This document shows, in pieces, positions 8,637 to 17,071 of a DNA stretch of 64,000 nucleotides. Location of the stretch: positions 186,001-250,000 of the forward strand of contig NZ_JADPKT010000094.1 in assembly GCF_023074075.1 (NCBI RefSeq), read 5' to 3'. Every line of letters begins with the position of its first letter. Within the stretch, counting starts at the first letter, position 1. The notes under the pieces are model-generated. The model ran no database searches. It was not told the DNA's origin and was given only the letters and a program-made list of their open reading frames with translations. The position numbers and the translations under genes were made by a program. This DNA comes from Bradyrhizobium sp. 138. Its GTDB lineage: Bacteria > Pseudomonadota > Alphaproteobacteria > Rhizobiales > Xanthobacteraceae.

Positions 8637-8745
8637 TGCCCCGGACGCAGTGCAGCGCGTAGCGCTGCGCCGCAGAGCCGGGGCCCATAGCTTCTGGATC
8701 CCGGCTCTGCGTCGCGTCATTTCATGCCGCGCCGCGTCCGGGACA
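8637..8745. repeat. Intergenic inverted repeat, CCCGGACGC family (copy 2)
   Basis: Starts GCCCCGGACGCAGTGCAGC and ends GCCGCGTCCGGGACAC, nearly identical at both ends to the copy at 5216-5342. It fills the gap between the convergent binding-protein gene and ndh. Confidence 0.8.
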
Positions 8746-8756
8746 CGAGAGCTTCC

Positions 8757-10019
8757 CTACACCACCTTACTGCTCCCCTGCGTGATCAACCGCGCCGCGC
8801 GCTGATCGCGCGCGTAGATCCAGAGCCAGCTGAGCGCGACGCTGAGGCGGTGGCGGAGGCCGATCAGGAAGTAGATGTGGGCGATGCCCCAGATCCACCA
8901 TGCGATCGTGCCGCGCAGCTTGAAGCGGCCGAAATCGATGACGGCGAGCCGCTTGCCGATCTGGGCGAGGCTGCCGGCGTGCTTGTAGCGGAACGGGCCG
9001 GTCGCAGCACCGCGCAGGCGGGCCTTGATGGTGTCGGCGACGTGTCGGCCCTGCTGCTTGGCGGCCGGCGCGATGCCGGGCACCGGCTTGCCATCCCAGG
9101 CGTTGATGCTGACGGTGTCGCCGATCGCAAAAATCTCGGGATGATCAGGAATCGTCAGGTCCGCCTCGACCTGCACCCGCCCGGCGCGATCGCTGGGTGC
9201 GCCGAGCCACTCGGCGGCAGGCGAGGCCCGGACGCCGGCGGCCCAGATCCTGGTCTTGGCATTGAGCCGCGTGCCGCCGAAAACAACGCCGTCGCGGTCG
9301 ATCTCGGTGACGGCCTGCCCGAGCACGACCTCGACGCCGATCTTCTCCAGCGAGGCCTGCGCATAGGCCGAGAGATCGTCGGCAAAGCCCGCGAGCACGC
9401 GCGGTCCCGCCTCGATCAGCACCACACGCGCTTTCGTCGTGTCGATGTTGCGGAAATCGCCGGGCAGCGTGCGACGCGCCATCTCGGCGATGGTGCCGGC
9501 GAGTTCGACGCCGGTCGGGCCGGCGCCGACGATGACGAAGGTCAGCCGCGCCGCGCGCTTGTCCGGATCGGTCTCGCGCTCGGCGCGCTCGAACGCCACC
9601 AGGATGTGCCGGCGCAAGGTGGTACCATCCTCCAGCGTCTTCAGGCCCGGCGCCCATTGCTCCCACTCATCATGGCCGAAATAGGCGTGACGTGCACCGG
9701 TCGCCAGCACCAGCGTGTCGTAGGGCACCTCGCTGCCGTCGTCGATCAGCACGCAACGCCTTGCCGCATCGACGCCGCTGACGGTCGCGAACAGTGTCGT
9801 GACCTCGGGCCTGTCGCGCATGAGATGACGGATCGGCCAGGCGATCTCGCTGGTCGCGAGCGAAGCGGTCGCGACCTGGTACAGCAGCGGCTGAAACAGA
9901 TGATGATTGCGGCGATCGATCAGCGTGATCTCGACCGGGGTGCCCGCGAGCCGGTAGGTCGTCTCCAGCCCGCCAAAGCCGGCCCCGACGATGACGACGC
10001 GATGCGGTGTCGTGGTCAT
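8757..10019 (-). CDS. ndh: Type II NADH dehydrogenase (NAD(P)/FAD-dependent oxidoreductase)
   Basis: A 420-residue single-subunit, non-proton-pumping NADH:quinone oxidoreductase. Two Rossmann motifs are clear: VIVGAGFGGLET near the N-terminus for FAD, and FVIVGAGPTGVELAG in the middle for NADH. EIFAIGDT near residue 300 is the conserved FAD-contacting segment. The C-terminal hydrophobic, amphipathic part (WWIWGIAHIYFLIGLRHR) fits membrane attachment. I chose the ATG at 10019, with GAGGGTAC just upstream, over the ATG at 10055. It is monocistronic by appearance. A 7-bp inverted repeat at 10066-10085 lies in its promoter region. Confidence 0.88.
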   Translation of the reverse strand: MTTTPHRVVIVGAGFGGLETTYRLAGTPVEITLIDRRNHHLFQPLLYQVATASLATSEIAWPIRHLMRDRPEVTTLFATVSGVDAARRCVLIDDGSEVPYDTLVLATGARHAYFGHDEWEQWAPGLKTLEDGTTLRRHILVAFERAERETDPDKRAARLTFVIVGAGPTGVELAGTIAEMARRTLPGDFRNIDTTKARVVLIEAGPRVLAGFADDLSAYAQASLEKIGVEVVLGQAVTEIDRDGVVFGGTRLNAKTRIWAAGVRASPAAEWLGAPSDRAGRVQVEADLTIPDHPEIFAIGDTVSINAWDGKPVPGIAPAAKQQGRHVADTIKARLRGAATGPFRYKHAGSLAQIGKRLAVIDFGRFKLRGTIAWWIWGIAHIYFLIGLRHRLSVALSWLWIYARDQRAARLITQGSSKVV

Positions 10020-10065
10020 GATGTACCCTCGAATCTCGCTGCTCCACTCTCCCATTTAAGTGCGG

Positions 10066-10085
10066 ATTGGACGCGGTGGTCCAAT
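10066..10085. promoter_or_regulatory. Inverted repeat ATTGGAC-N6-GTCCAAT upstream of ndh
   Basis: Perfect 7-bp arms with a 6-bp spacer, 46 bp before the ndh start. It could be an operator for an unidentified regulator. No regulator gene is adjacent. Confidence 0.35.
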
Positions 10086-10146
10086 AGCTGTCATCAATCG
10101 CCGCATAGGCCGAATGTATCGATCAGCCGCGAAAAGCGCCGCAGCC

Positions 10147-10186
10147 TTGGATCACGCCCTGGACCACGCCTTGGACCAGACCTTGG
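10147..10186. repeat. Short imperfect tandem repeat, 12-bp units
   Basis: Units TTGGATCACGCC, CTGGACCACGCC and TTGGACCAGACC, then a partial TTGG. It lies in the 334-bp gap between ndh and the binding-protein gene at 10354. Apart from this and the inverted repeat at 10066 I see no feature in the gap; a short frame through it (from 10060) has no convincing ribosome site. Confidence 0.6.
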
Positions 10187-10353
10187 CCGAAGTGAGTAGA
10201 ATTATATTTCTTGCCATCCGCGATGGGAGAGAAATATGGTGCAGGGGCAGGCGCTGAGCCATTGGCGGCTCGATGGATTTTGCGTTCAATAGAGACGACC
10301 CGGGGCGGCGATCACCCCGCTTGCGGGCTCAATAATTAAGGAGGGGAGTTGTT

Positions 10354-11526
10354 ATGAGGACGGCATTCTGGCTGGCGGGCGCAGCGGCGCTGGTGCTGGC
10401 AAATCAGGCATTCGCCGGCGACACCATCAAGATCGGTTTCGTCTCGACCTTCAGCGGCCCGACCGCCGTGATCGGCAACGACATGCGCAATTCCTTCGAG
10501 CTCGCGCTCGATCATCTCGGGCGCAAGATGGACGGCAAGCCGGTGGAAGTCATCTACGAGGATGACGGGCAGAAGCCCGATGTCGGCAAGCAGAAGACCG
10601 AGAAGCTGGTGCAGTCCGACAAGGTCGATTTCATCGTCGGCTACATCTGGTCGAACGTGCTTTTGGCCTCGCTGAAGACGGCGGTGGATTCGCAGACCTT
10701 CCTGATCTCGGCCAATGCCGGTCCGTCGCAGCTCGCCGGCGAGCTCTGCTCGCCTTACGTGTTCTCGACCTCCTGGCAGAACGACCAGACTCCGCAGGCG
10801 GTCGGTACCTATATGAACCAGAAGGGTGTCAAGTCGGTGTTCCTGATCGGCCCGAACTACGCCGCCGGCAAGGACATGCTGGCCGGCGTCAAGAGCACCT
10901 TCAAGGGTCAGGTCGTGGGTGAGGAATACACGGTGTGGCCGAGTCAGCTCGACTTCTCCGCCGAGCTCTCCAAGGCCCGCGCCTCGGGCGCCGCGTCGAT
11001 CTTCGTGTTCTACCCCGGCGCCGCCGGCGTGCAATTCCTCAATCAATATGCGCAGGCCGGGCTGAAGAGCACGATGCCGCTCTACACCGCCTTCACCATC
11101 GACGAGCTGTCGCTGCCGCTGCAGAAGGAGAACGCGCTCGGGGTGCCCGGCGCGCAGCAATGGGTCAACGACCTCCCCAACGAGCAGAACAAGCGCTTCG
11201 TCGCCGATTACCGCAAGAAGTATACGGGCCTGCGCCCGACCTTCTACGGCGCGCAGTCCTACGACGCCGCCCAGCTCATCAACAGCGCGGTGGTCGCGGT
11301 GAAGGGCGACACCAGCAAGAAGGACGCGATGAAGGCCGAGATGGAGAAGGCCAACTTCAAGTCGCTGCGCGGCGCGTTCAAATACGGCAACAACCACATC
11401 CCGGTGCAGAGCTTCTATCTGCAGGACGTGGTCAAGGACGCCGAAGGCCAGCTCGCGCTGAAGACGGTCGCGACCATCGTCGAGAACGACCAGGATCGCT
11501 TCCACGACAAGTGCAAGATGAAGTGA
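10354..11526 (+). CDS. Liv-type ABC transporter substrate-binding protein (orphan)
   Basis: A 390-residue periplasmic binding protein of the Peripla_BP_6 class. The signal peptide ends at AFA (about residue 21), followed by DTIKIGFVSTFSGPTAVIGND. The ATG at 10354 has a good ribosome site (GGAGGGGAGTTGTT). It stands alone, with no permease or ATPase adjacent, flanked by repeats. In this family proteins of such sequence bind aromatic acids or amides as well as amino acids. It may serve one of the two importers further along the window, most plausibly the one at 22879-26200, which lacks its own binding protein. That pairing is inference. Confidence 0.8.
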   Translation: MRTAFWLAGAAALVLANQAFAGDTIKIGFVSTFSGPTAVIGNDMRNSFELALDHLGRKMDGKPVEVIYEDDGQKPDVGKQKTEKLVQSDKVDFIVGYIWSNVLLASLKTAVDSQTFLISANAGPSQLAGELCSPYVFSTSWQNDQTPQAVGTYMNQKGVKSVFLIGPNYAAGKDMLAGVKSTFKGQVVGEEYTVWPSQLDFSAELSKARASGAASIFVFYPGAAGVQFLNQYAQAGLKSTMPLYTAFTIDELSLPLQKENALGVPGAQQWVNDLPNEQNKRFVADYRKKYTGLRPTFYGAQSYDAAQLINSAVVAVKGDTSKKDAMKAEMEKANFKSLRGAFKYGNNHIPVQSFYLQDVVKDAEGQLALKTVATIVENDQDRFHDKCKMK

Positions 11527-11545
11527 GCTGACGATCCCCGATGCC

Positions 11546-11703
11546 TCTTCCCCTTCTCCGCGCGTGCGGGGAGAAGGTTGGGGTGAGGGGGCTCTCCGCG
11601 AGCACGGACCGGTAGGGTGGGCAAAGCGAAGCGTGCCCACGCATCTCTTGCCGTATCGGGCAGGTGGTGGGCACGGCGCAAGAGCGCCTTTGCCCACCCT
11701 ACC
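11546..11703. repeat. Composite intergenic repeat region (two inverted-repeat families)
   Basis: From 11546 there is a CCCCTTCTCCGCGC/GCGGGGAGAAGG hairpin. From 11612 to 11703 lies a copy of the GTAGGGTGGGCAAAG...TTTGCCCACCCTAC family. It separates the convergent binding-protein gene and the quiC-like gene and probably acts as a bidirectional terminator. Confidence 0.75.
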
Positions 11704-11742
11704 CGGACTCGGGGAGAGAGACTCCGCAAGAGGAGAGGATCG

Positions 11743-13614
11743 TTACACCCTTGGCATGCTCGCGGGCCGCACTTCGCGGGCCTGCGCCGCCAGCCTGATG
11801 CCGGCGTTGGCGGCACCGAACCCCTGATAGTCCCGCCGCTCGACGATCTCGAAGAAGAAGCGCTCGTCGAAGATGTGGGTGTAGACTTGGAAGAACTCGC
11901 CATCGCCCTCGCGGTCGTAGAGGATGTGGTTGGCCCGCAGCTGCGCCATCAGCTCGGGCGCGAGGTCGTATTTGGCTTCGATGTCGTCGTAGTAATTGTC
12001 AGGGATATCCAGGAAATCCGCGCCGCGCTGGCGCATTGCCGCAACGGTCGCGAAGATGTCCTTGCACGCGAACGCGACGTGCTGCACGCCTGATCCGAAG
12101 AACTCCGTGATGAAACGCGCCGGCAGCGTGCGGTTGGCGGAGGAGCCGTTCAGCACGAAGCGCAGGCTCTGGTCGGCGTTGATGATGGCCTGGCTCTGCA
12201 CCAGGCCTCTGGGGTCGGCGATCTCCATCTGCGGCAGCCGCTTGAGGTCGAGGATGCCGGTGTAGAACAACAGCCAGGACAGCATCTCGTCATAGGGCAT
12301 CGACTGCGCGATGTGATCGACGGCGAGCAGCGCGTCCTTGTCTGCGTCGCTCGCGATCGCTTCGAAATCGGTGTCCCAGTTCTTGCCGGCCTGATCGAGG
12401 AAATAGAGCAGGCTGCCGCCGACGCCGTGAATGGCGGGGATTTCGAGCTCGCCCGGCCCGACCGGCTGGTAAAAGGTGCGCGCCTTCAGCGCCTCGGCAC
12501 GCTGCATGGCAAGGCCGGCATTGTCGACATCGAGCGCAATCGCGCAAATGCCGGGGCCGTGCGTGACATAGTGGGAATGGGCAAAGCCGTCGGTCTCGCT
12601 GTTGATGACCAGCTCGACCTTGCCCTGCGTCCAGCGCTCCACCGCCTTGCTGCGATGCTGACCGGTCTTGCGGAAGCCGAGTTGCGAGAACAGGCGGGCG
12701 AGCTCGCCGGCCTTGGTCTCGTTGACCGCAAATTCGATGAACCCGGTGCCGCGGCTCTTCGCCTTCGGCGCCAGCGGCTCGGCGGCGAATTTCGGCCAGT
12801 CCGGCGCCAACTGGTCCTCCAGCAGGATCAGCGAGCGCAGGCCGTCCACCGCGGTCTGCGCGGCCGAGCCGGCGCGGAACTGGTCGTTGAAGATCTCCAG
12901 CGACAACGGCCCGGCATAGCCGGTCGCCGCGATCGCCGCCATGAACTCGCCGACCGGCAGATCGCCCTGGCCGGGGAAGGAGCGGAAGTGCCGGCTCCAG
13001 GACAGGATGTCGAGCTCGAGCTTCGGCGCGTCGGCAAGCTGCACCAGAAAGATCTTGTCACCGGGGATCGAGGCCATCGCGCGGGTGGGGAATCCCGGCG
13101 CGAGCGCGTGAAAGCTGTCGAGGATGATTCCGATCGCGGGATGATCGGCGCGGCGCACGATCTCCCAGGCGTCGCGATAGTCATTGACATGGCGTCCCCA
13201 AGCCAATGCCTCGTAGCCGACGCGCAAGGAGCGTTTCGCGGCGCGTTCGCCGAGCTCGCGAAAATCATCGGCGGCGCGGTCGATGCCGCCGAGCGAAGCC
13301 GGCGAGACGTTGGAGCAGATCAGCAGCAGGTCGGTGCCGAGCTCCTGCATCAGATCGAACTTGCGCTCGGCGCGGGCAAAGTTGCGCGCGCGCTGCGGCT
13401 CGGGCATGCCCTCGAAATCGCGGAACGGCTGGAATGCGCAGATCTCGAGATTTAGGTCCTTGCACAGCTGCGCCACCTCGCGCGGGCCTGACCCGAATGA
13501 CAGCAAGTCGTTCTCGAAGATCTCGACCGCGTCGAACCCGGCGGCGGCGATAGCACGAAGCTTTTCGTCGAGCGCGCCTGAGAGCGAGACGGTGGCGATT
13601 GAGCGCTTGTTCAT
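11743..13614 (-). CDS. quiC: 3-Dehydroshikimate dehydratase fused to an HPPD-like domain (QuiC1 type)
   Basis: A two-domain protein of 623 residues. Residues 1-275 form a sugar-phosphate-isomerase-like TIM barrel with the dehydroshikimate dehydratase metal ligands at E135 (GYEAL), D166 (LDSFH), Q192 (VQLAD) and E240 (LEIFND). Residues 290-600 are a 4-hydroxyphenylpyruvate dioxygenase-like vicinal oxygen chelate domain that keeps the iron triad H435 (VDHI), H513 (VQHVAF) and E590 (FFFE). In Pseudomonas QuiC1 the barrel converts 3-dehydroshikimate to protocatechuate. The job of the second domain is less clear. It overlaps livF by 4 bp (ATGA), placing it last in an importer operon. Shikimate dehydrogenase in the same block supports the assignment. 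Confidence 0.85.
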   Translation of the reverse strand: MNKRSIATVSLSGALDEKLRAIAAAGFDAVEIFENDLLSFGSGPREVAQLCKDLNLEICAFQPFRDFEGMPEPQRARNFARAERKFDLMQELGTDLLLICSNVSPASLGGIDRAADDFRELGERAAKRSLRVGYEALAWGRHVNDYRDAWEIVRRADHPAIGIILDSFHALAPGFPTRAMASIPGDKIFLVQLADAPKLELDILSWSRHFRSFPGQGDLPVGEFMAAIAATGYAGPLSLEIFNDQFRAGSAAQTAVDGLRSLILLEDQLAPDWPKFAAEPLAPKAKSRGTGFIEFAVNETKAGELARLFSQLGFRKTGQHRSKAVERWTQGKVELVINSETDGFAHSHYVTHGPGICAIALDVDNAGLAMQRAEALKARTFYQPVGPGELEIPAIHGVGGSLLYFLDQAGKNWDTDFEAIASDADKDALLAVDHIAQSMPYDEMLSWLLFYTGILDLKRLPQMEIADPRGLVQSQAIINADQSLRFVLNGSSANRTLPARFITEFFGSGVQHVAFACKDIFATVAAMRQRGADFLDIPDNYYDDIEAKYDLAPELMAQLRANHILYDREGDGEFFQVYTHIFDERFFFEIVERRDYQGFGAANAGIRLAAQAREVRPASMPRV

Positions 13615-14348
13615 GCCGCACTCTCCTCCATGGCGCCGCCCAGGAACAATTGGCCGATGCGCGGATCGTTCAAAATGCGTTTGGCGTCGTCGACCATGCG
13701 GGTCTGGCCGAGCTCGAGCACGATACCGATGTCGGAGATTTCCAGCGCCGAGCGCGCGTTCTGCTCGATCATCAGGATGGTGACGCCACGGTTGCGCAAG
13801 CTTTTGAGGATGTCGAAGGTCTGCTGCACCATCAGGGGCGACAAGCCGATCGAAGGCTCGTCGATCAGCACCAGCTTCGGCTCCAGCAGCAGCGAGCGGG
13901 CGATCTCGAGCTGCTTCTGCTCGCCGCCCGAGAGCGTCGAGGCTTGCTGCGCCGATTTGCGCCGCAGCGCCGGGAACAGGTTGAGCGCCGCCTCGATCCG
14001 CCGGGGCAGGTCGAGGCCCTTGTCGGCGGCGACACCGCCGAGTTCGATATTGTGGCGCACGGACAGTTCGGGGAAGATGTTGCGGCCCTGCGGCACGTAA
14101 CAGATGCCGGCATTGAGCAGCGCGCGCTGGCTCAAATTGGTGACGTCGCGGCCGGCAAAGCTGATCTTGCCCTCGCGCAGTTTCAACAGGCCGAAGATCG
14201 CCTTGAATACGGTGGATTTACCGGCGCCGTTCGGGCCGATGATGGTGGTGATGGTCGCCTGCGGCACGGCGAAATTCGTGCCGTTCAGGATCGTCATCTT
14301 GCCGTAGCCGCCGACGAGGTTGTGAACCGAAAGGATCGGATCGCTCAT
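13611..14348 (-). CDS. livF: Liv-type ABC transporter ATP-binding protein LivF
   Basis: A 245-residue ATPase of the LivF class: Walker A GPNGAGKST, signature TLSGGEQKQ, Walker B LVLIDEPSIG and the switch histidine replaced by Gln-Asn in ILMIEQN, which is usual for LivF. It powers import with LivG, LivH and LivM. It overlaps the downstream quiC-like gene by 4 bp and sits 9 bp after livG, so translation is probably coupled. The substrate, judged from the operon, is shikimate, quinate, dehydroshikimate or a related hydroaromatic acid. Confidence 0.88.
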   Translation of the reverse strand: MSDPILSVHNLVGGYGKMTILNGTNFAVPQATITTIIGPNGAGKSTVFKAIFGLLKLREGKISFAGRDVTNLSQRALLNAGICYVPQGRNIFPELSVRHNIELGGVAADKGLDLPRRIEAALNLFPALRRKSAQQASTLSGGEQKQLEIARSLLLEPKLVLIDEPSIGLSPLMVQQTFDILKSLRNRGVTILMIEQNARSALEISDIGIVLELGQTRMVDDAKRILNDPRIGQLFLGGAMEESAA

Positions 14349-14357
14349 GTTGGCTTC

Positions 14358-15101
14358 CTAATGTCCGAGATAGGCTTCGATCACGGCGGGGTTTTTCCGC
14401 ACCTCGTCCGGCCGCCCCATCGCCAGCACCTTGCCTTCCGCCATCACCATCACGCGCGAGCACAGCGACATCACGAACTCCATGTTGTGCTCGATCACGA
14501 CGAAGGTGGCGTTCTTCTCGCGGTTGATCGCGACCAGGCGGTCCTTTAGGTCGGCCAGCATTGACGGGTTGACGCCGCCGGCGGGCTCGTCGAGCAGCAC
14601 CAGGCGCGGTCCGCCCATGAAGGCCATGGCGGCGTCGAGCAGTTTTTGCTGGCCATAGGAGAGGCCACCAGCCGGCTCGTCAGCGAGATGATCGAGCTTG
14701 AAGAAGCCAATCATCTGGTTGGCGGCGTCGGTGAGCCCAGCATCGGAGCGGCCGACCAGGCGCGAGGCCATGTTGCCCTGATGCTCCTGCCCCGCAAGGA
14801 TCAGGTTTTCGCGTACCGAGAGTTTTGGGAACACCTGCAGGAGCTGGAAGGTGCGGCTGACGCCGAGCTTGTTGAGCTCGGCGGGACGCAGGCCGGTGAC
14901 GAGCTTGCCGTCGAGCTTGACCTCGCCGCCTGACGGGGTGAGCTGACCGAGGATGCAGTTGAACAGGGTCGACTTGCCGCAGCCGTTCGGCCCGATCAGG
15001 CCGAGGATCTCGCCCTCGCGCACGTCGAAGGAGACGCCGTCGACGGCGCTGATGCCGCCGAAGTTCTTCTTGATGCCGGTGACTTCGAGGACCGCACTCA
15101 T
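14358..15101 (-). CDS. livG: Liv-type ABC transporter ATP-binding protein LivG
   Basis: A 247-residue LivG-class ATPase: Walker A GPNGCGKST, signature LSYGQQK, Walker B LVLLDEPAGG and the switch histidine in VIEHNM. I set the start at the ATG of 15101 (MSAVLEVTGIKKNFGG), which overlaps the end of livM by 4 bp; a longer frame to 15278 only adds non-homologous residues. The LivG-specific extension between the Walker A and signature motifs is present. It pairs with LivF downstream in the same operon. Confidence 0.88.
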   Translation of the reverse strand: MSAVLEVTGIKKNFGGISAVDGVSFDVREGEILGLIGPNGCGKSTLFNCILGQLTPSGGEVKLDGKLVTGLRPAELNKLGVSRTFQLLQVFPKLSVRENLILAGQEHQGNMASRLVGRSDAGLTDAANQMIGFFKLDHLADEPAGGLSYGQQKLLDAAMAFMGGPRLVLLDEPAGGVNPSMLADLKDRLVAINREKNATFVVIEHNMEFVMSLCSRVMVMAEGKVLAMGRPDEVRKNPAVIEAYLGH

Positions 15102-16096
15102 TGCGCCGTCTCCAGGCGGGATTTCGCGACGGCCCGCAGCGCGGACGCCGCCTTGGTGCGGCGCTCGGCGAGATAGCGGTCGAGGATTCCCAGAATGCCG
15201 GTCGGCGACCAGATCAGGAGCAGCATCACCGCCACCGCGTAGAGCATCAGATAATAGCCCTCGGTGAAGCGCAGCCATTCCGGCAACAGCACCGCGATCA
15301 TGGCTCCCAGGAACGGGCCGAAATAGAAGCCGGCGCCTCCGACGATCACCATCATCAGGAGGTCGAGCGAGAGCGACAGGTTAAACGGCACCGGATCGAT
15401 ATATTGCGTCAGCGGCGCATAGAGCGCGCCGGCGACGCCGCCGAGAGCCGAGCCGATCGCGAACGCCATCAGAGTGTAGCGCCTTGTGTCGATGCCGAGC
15501 GATTGCGCGCGCAGCGGATTCTCGCGCAGCGCCATGAAGGCGCGGCCCCAGGGCGAGCGGATCAGCCACCACACCGCCAGCGACACGATCGCGAGCGAGC
15601 CGAGGCAGACATAATAGAAGGGAAGGGGCTTGTTGGTCGCGATGCCCAAAATATGCGGCCGCGGGATGTTGGAGATGCCGTAGATGCCGCCGGTGAGCCA
15701 GCTCTCGTTGCGGAACACCAGGAAGGCGAGGGTGGAGAAGGCGAGCGTGACGAAGGCGAGGTAATGATGCTGCACGCGCAGCGCGGGATAGCCGAGCACC
15801 CAGCCGATGGCGAAGCTCAAGGCGATCGCGACCAGGATCGCCGCCGGCAGCGGCCAGCCATGCGTGGTCATGATCGCGGCCGCATAGGCGCCGATGCCGA
15901 CGAACGCGCCCTGCGCCAGCGAGACCTGGCCGGCATAGCCGAGCGTGAGGTTCAGCCCCATTGCGGCGATGCTCATCACCGCCCATTGGCTCAGGATGAA
16001 CAGGCCGTAGCGGTTGAAGTTCATGGGGACGATGATCAGCGCGGCAATGACGGCAAGGCCAAGCGCGATCTTCAGGGGTTTGGCGAAGCCTCTCAT
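15098..16096 (-). CDS. livM: Liv-type ABC transporter permease LivM
   Basis: A 332-residue inner-membrane permease with about ten hydrophobic segments. It has the LivM signature TLGYAGQVSLAQGAFVGIGAY and the cytoplasmic loop MALRENPLRAQSLGID that contacts the ATPases. I chose the ATG at 16096, which overlaps the livH stop (ATGA); the frame itself extends further upstream only as a shadow of livH. It forms the translocation channel with LivH. Confidence 0.87.
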   Translation of the reverse strand: MRGFAKPLKIALGLAVIAALIIVPMNFNRYGLFILSQWAVMSIAAMGLNLTLGYAGQVSLAQGAFVGIGAYAAAIMTTHGWPLPAAILVAIALSFAIGWVLGYPALRVQHHYLAFVTLAFSTLAFLVFRNESWLTGGIYGISNIPRPHILGIATNKPLPFYYVCLGSLAIVSLAVWWLIRSPWGRAFMALRENPLRAQSLGIDTRRYTLMAFAIGSALGGVAGALYAPLTQYIDPVPFNLSLSLDLLMMVIVGGAGFYFGPFLGAMIAVLLPEWLRFTEGYYLMLYAVAVMLLLIWSPTGILGILDRYLAERRTKAASALRAVAKSRLETAQ

Positions 16097-16968
16097 ACCG
16101 TGCGCTCCTCGGCGCGGCCCAGCAAGCCCTGCGGCCGGAACAGGATGACCGCGATCAGGAAGATCATCGGCACGGCGGCGCGGTACTGCGTCGAGACATA
16201 GGCGGCCGCGAGATTGTCGAGCACGCCGATCAACAGGCCGCCCGCGATCGCGCCGCGCACCTGGTTGAAGCCGCCGACGATCGCGGCGATGAAGGCGGCC
16301 TGGCCCAGCACCTCGCCGGAGGAGAATTTTGCAAGGTATATCGGCGTAATCAGCAGCGAGGCCAGCGCCACCAGGAAGGCGTTGATCAGGAAGGTCAGCA
16401 GGATCATGCGCTCGACGGGGACCCAGATGATGCGTGCCACCGTCGGGTTCTGCGCCGCCGCTTGCATCTGATGCCCGAGCGAGGTGCGATTGAGCAGCGT
16501 GGTCAGGCCGACCACGGCGAGGATGGCGACGACGAGCACGCCGATGCTCTGCAGCGACACAGCGTGGTCGAGGATGGAGACGTCGCCGGTCGGCACGATC
16601 GAGGGGAATGGCGAGGCCTCGGCGCTGAAGAACTGCTTCACGGCCTCCTTGAGGCCGATCGCCAGCGCCATAGTCGCAATCGCGAGCGGCAGCACGCCGT
16701 GCCGCATCATCGGGTCGACCAGCAGCAGCTTGAAGGCAAGGCCGAGCAGGATCATCGAGAGCAGAATGCCGAGGATGATGGCGAGCCAGAACGGCGCGCC
16801 GACATGCATCGCCGCCAGCATCAAAAACGCCGGCAGCATCACGAACTCGCCTTGCGCGAAATTGATGGTCTGCGAGGTCTGCCACAGCAGCGTGAAGCCG
16901 ACCGCAACCAGCGCATAGATCGCGCCGGTGGCGAGGCCTGCGACCAGAAGATCGAATAGGTTGGACAT
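16093..16968 (-). CDS. livH: Liv-type ABC transporter permease LivH
   Basis: A 291-residue inner-membrane permease. It carries the LivH motif TINFAQGEFVMLPAF, the loop MQAAAQNPTVARIIW where Liv permeases usually read A-x-x-Q/D-x-x-x-A, and GGFNQVRGAIAGG. The start at 16968 (MSNLFDLLVAGL) has AAAGAG about seven bases upstream and is preferred to 17025. It is the first membrane gene after the binding-protein gene, separated by 103 bp that contain a CCCTCTCCCCGCG hairpin (17028-17058), perhaps a partial terminator or mRNA stabiliser that lets the binding protein be made in excess. Confidence 0.87.
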   Translation of the reverse strand: MSNLFDLLVAGLATGAIYALVAVGFTLLWQTSQTINFAQGEFVMLPAFLMLAAMHVGAPFWLAIILGILLSMILLGLAFKLLLVDPMMRHGVLPLAIATMALAIGLKEAVKQFFSAEASPFPSIVPTGDVSILDHAVSLQSIGVLVVAILAVVGLTTLLNRTSLGHQMQAAAQNPTVARIIWVPVERMILLTFLINAFLVALASLLITPIYLAKFSSGEVLGQAAFIAAIVGGFNQVRGAIAGGLLIGVLDNLAAAYVSTQYRAAVPMIFLIAVILFRPQGLLGRAEERTV

Positions 16969-17027
16969 GGGTTCTCTTTGATCGTTAGAGCCCGAGTGAA
17001 CGCGACGCGAATTCAGGCCTACCACTC

Positions 17028-17058
17028 CCTCTCCCCGCGAAGAGCGGGGCGAGGGAGT
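17028..17058. repeat. Hairpin CTCCCTCTCCCCGC...GCGGGGCGAGGGAG
   Basis: A strong GC-rich inverted repeat between the binding-protein gene and livH, related to the hairpin at 11546. It has no U tract in the direction of transcription. An intercistronic position after a binding-protein gene is typical for elements that raise the level of the upstream message. Confidence 0.6.
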
Positions 17059-17071
17059 AGAAAGAAAAACC

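Noticed and set aside
10060..10257. 65-residue frame in the ndh upstream region
   Set aside because: It is made largely from the 12-bp tandem repeat (LDHALDHALDQ), has no ribosome site and overlaps the promoter area.
12313..13455. 380-residue plus-strand frame opposite the quiC-type gene
   Set aside because: Antisense shadow of a well-supported two-domain enzyme.
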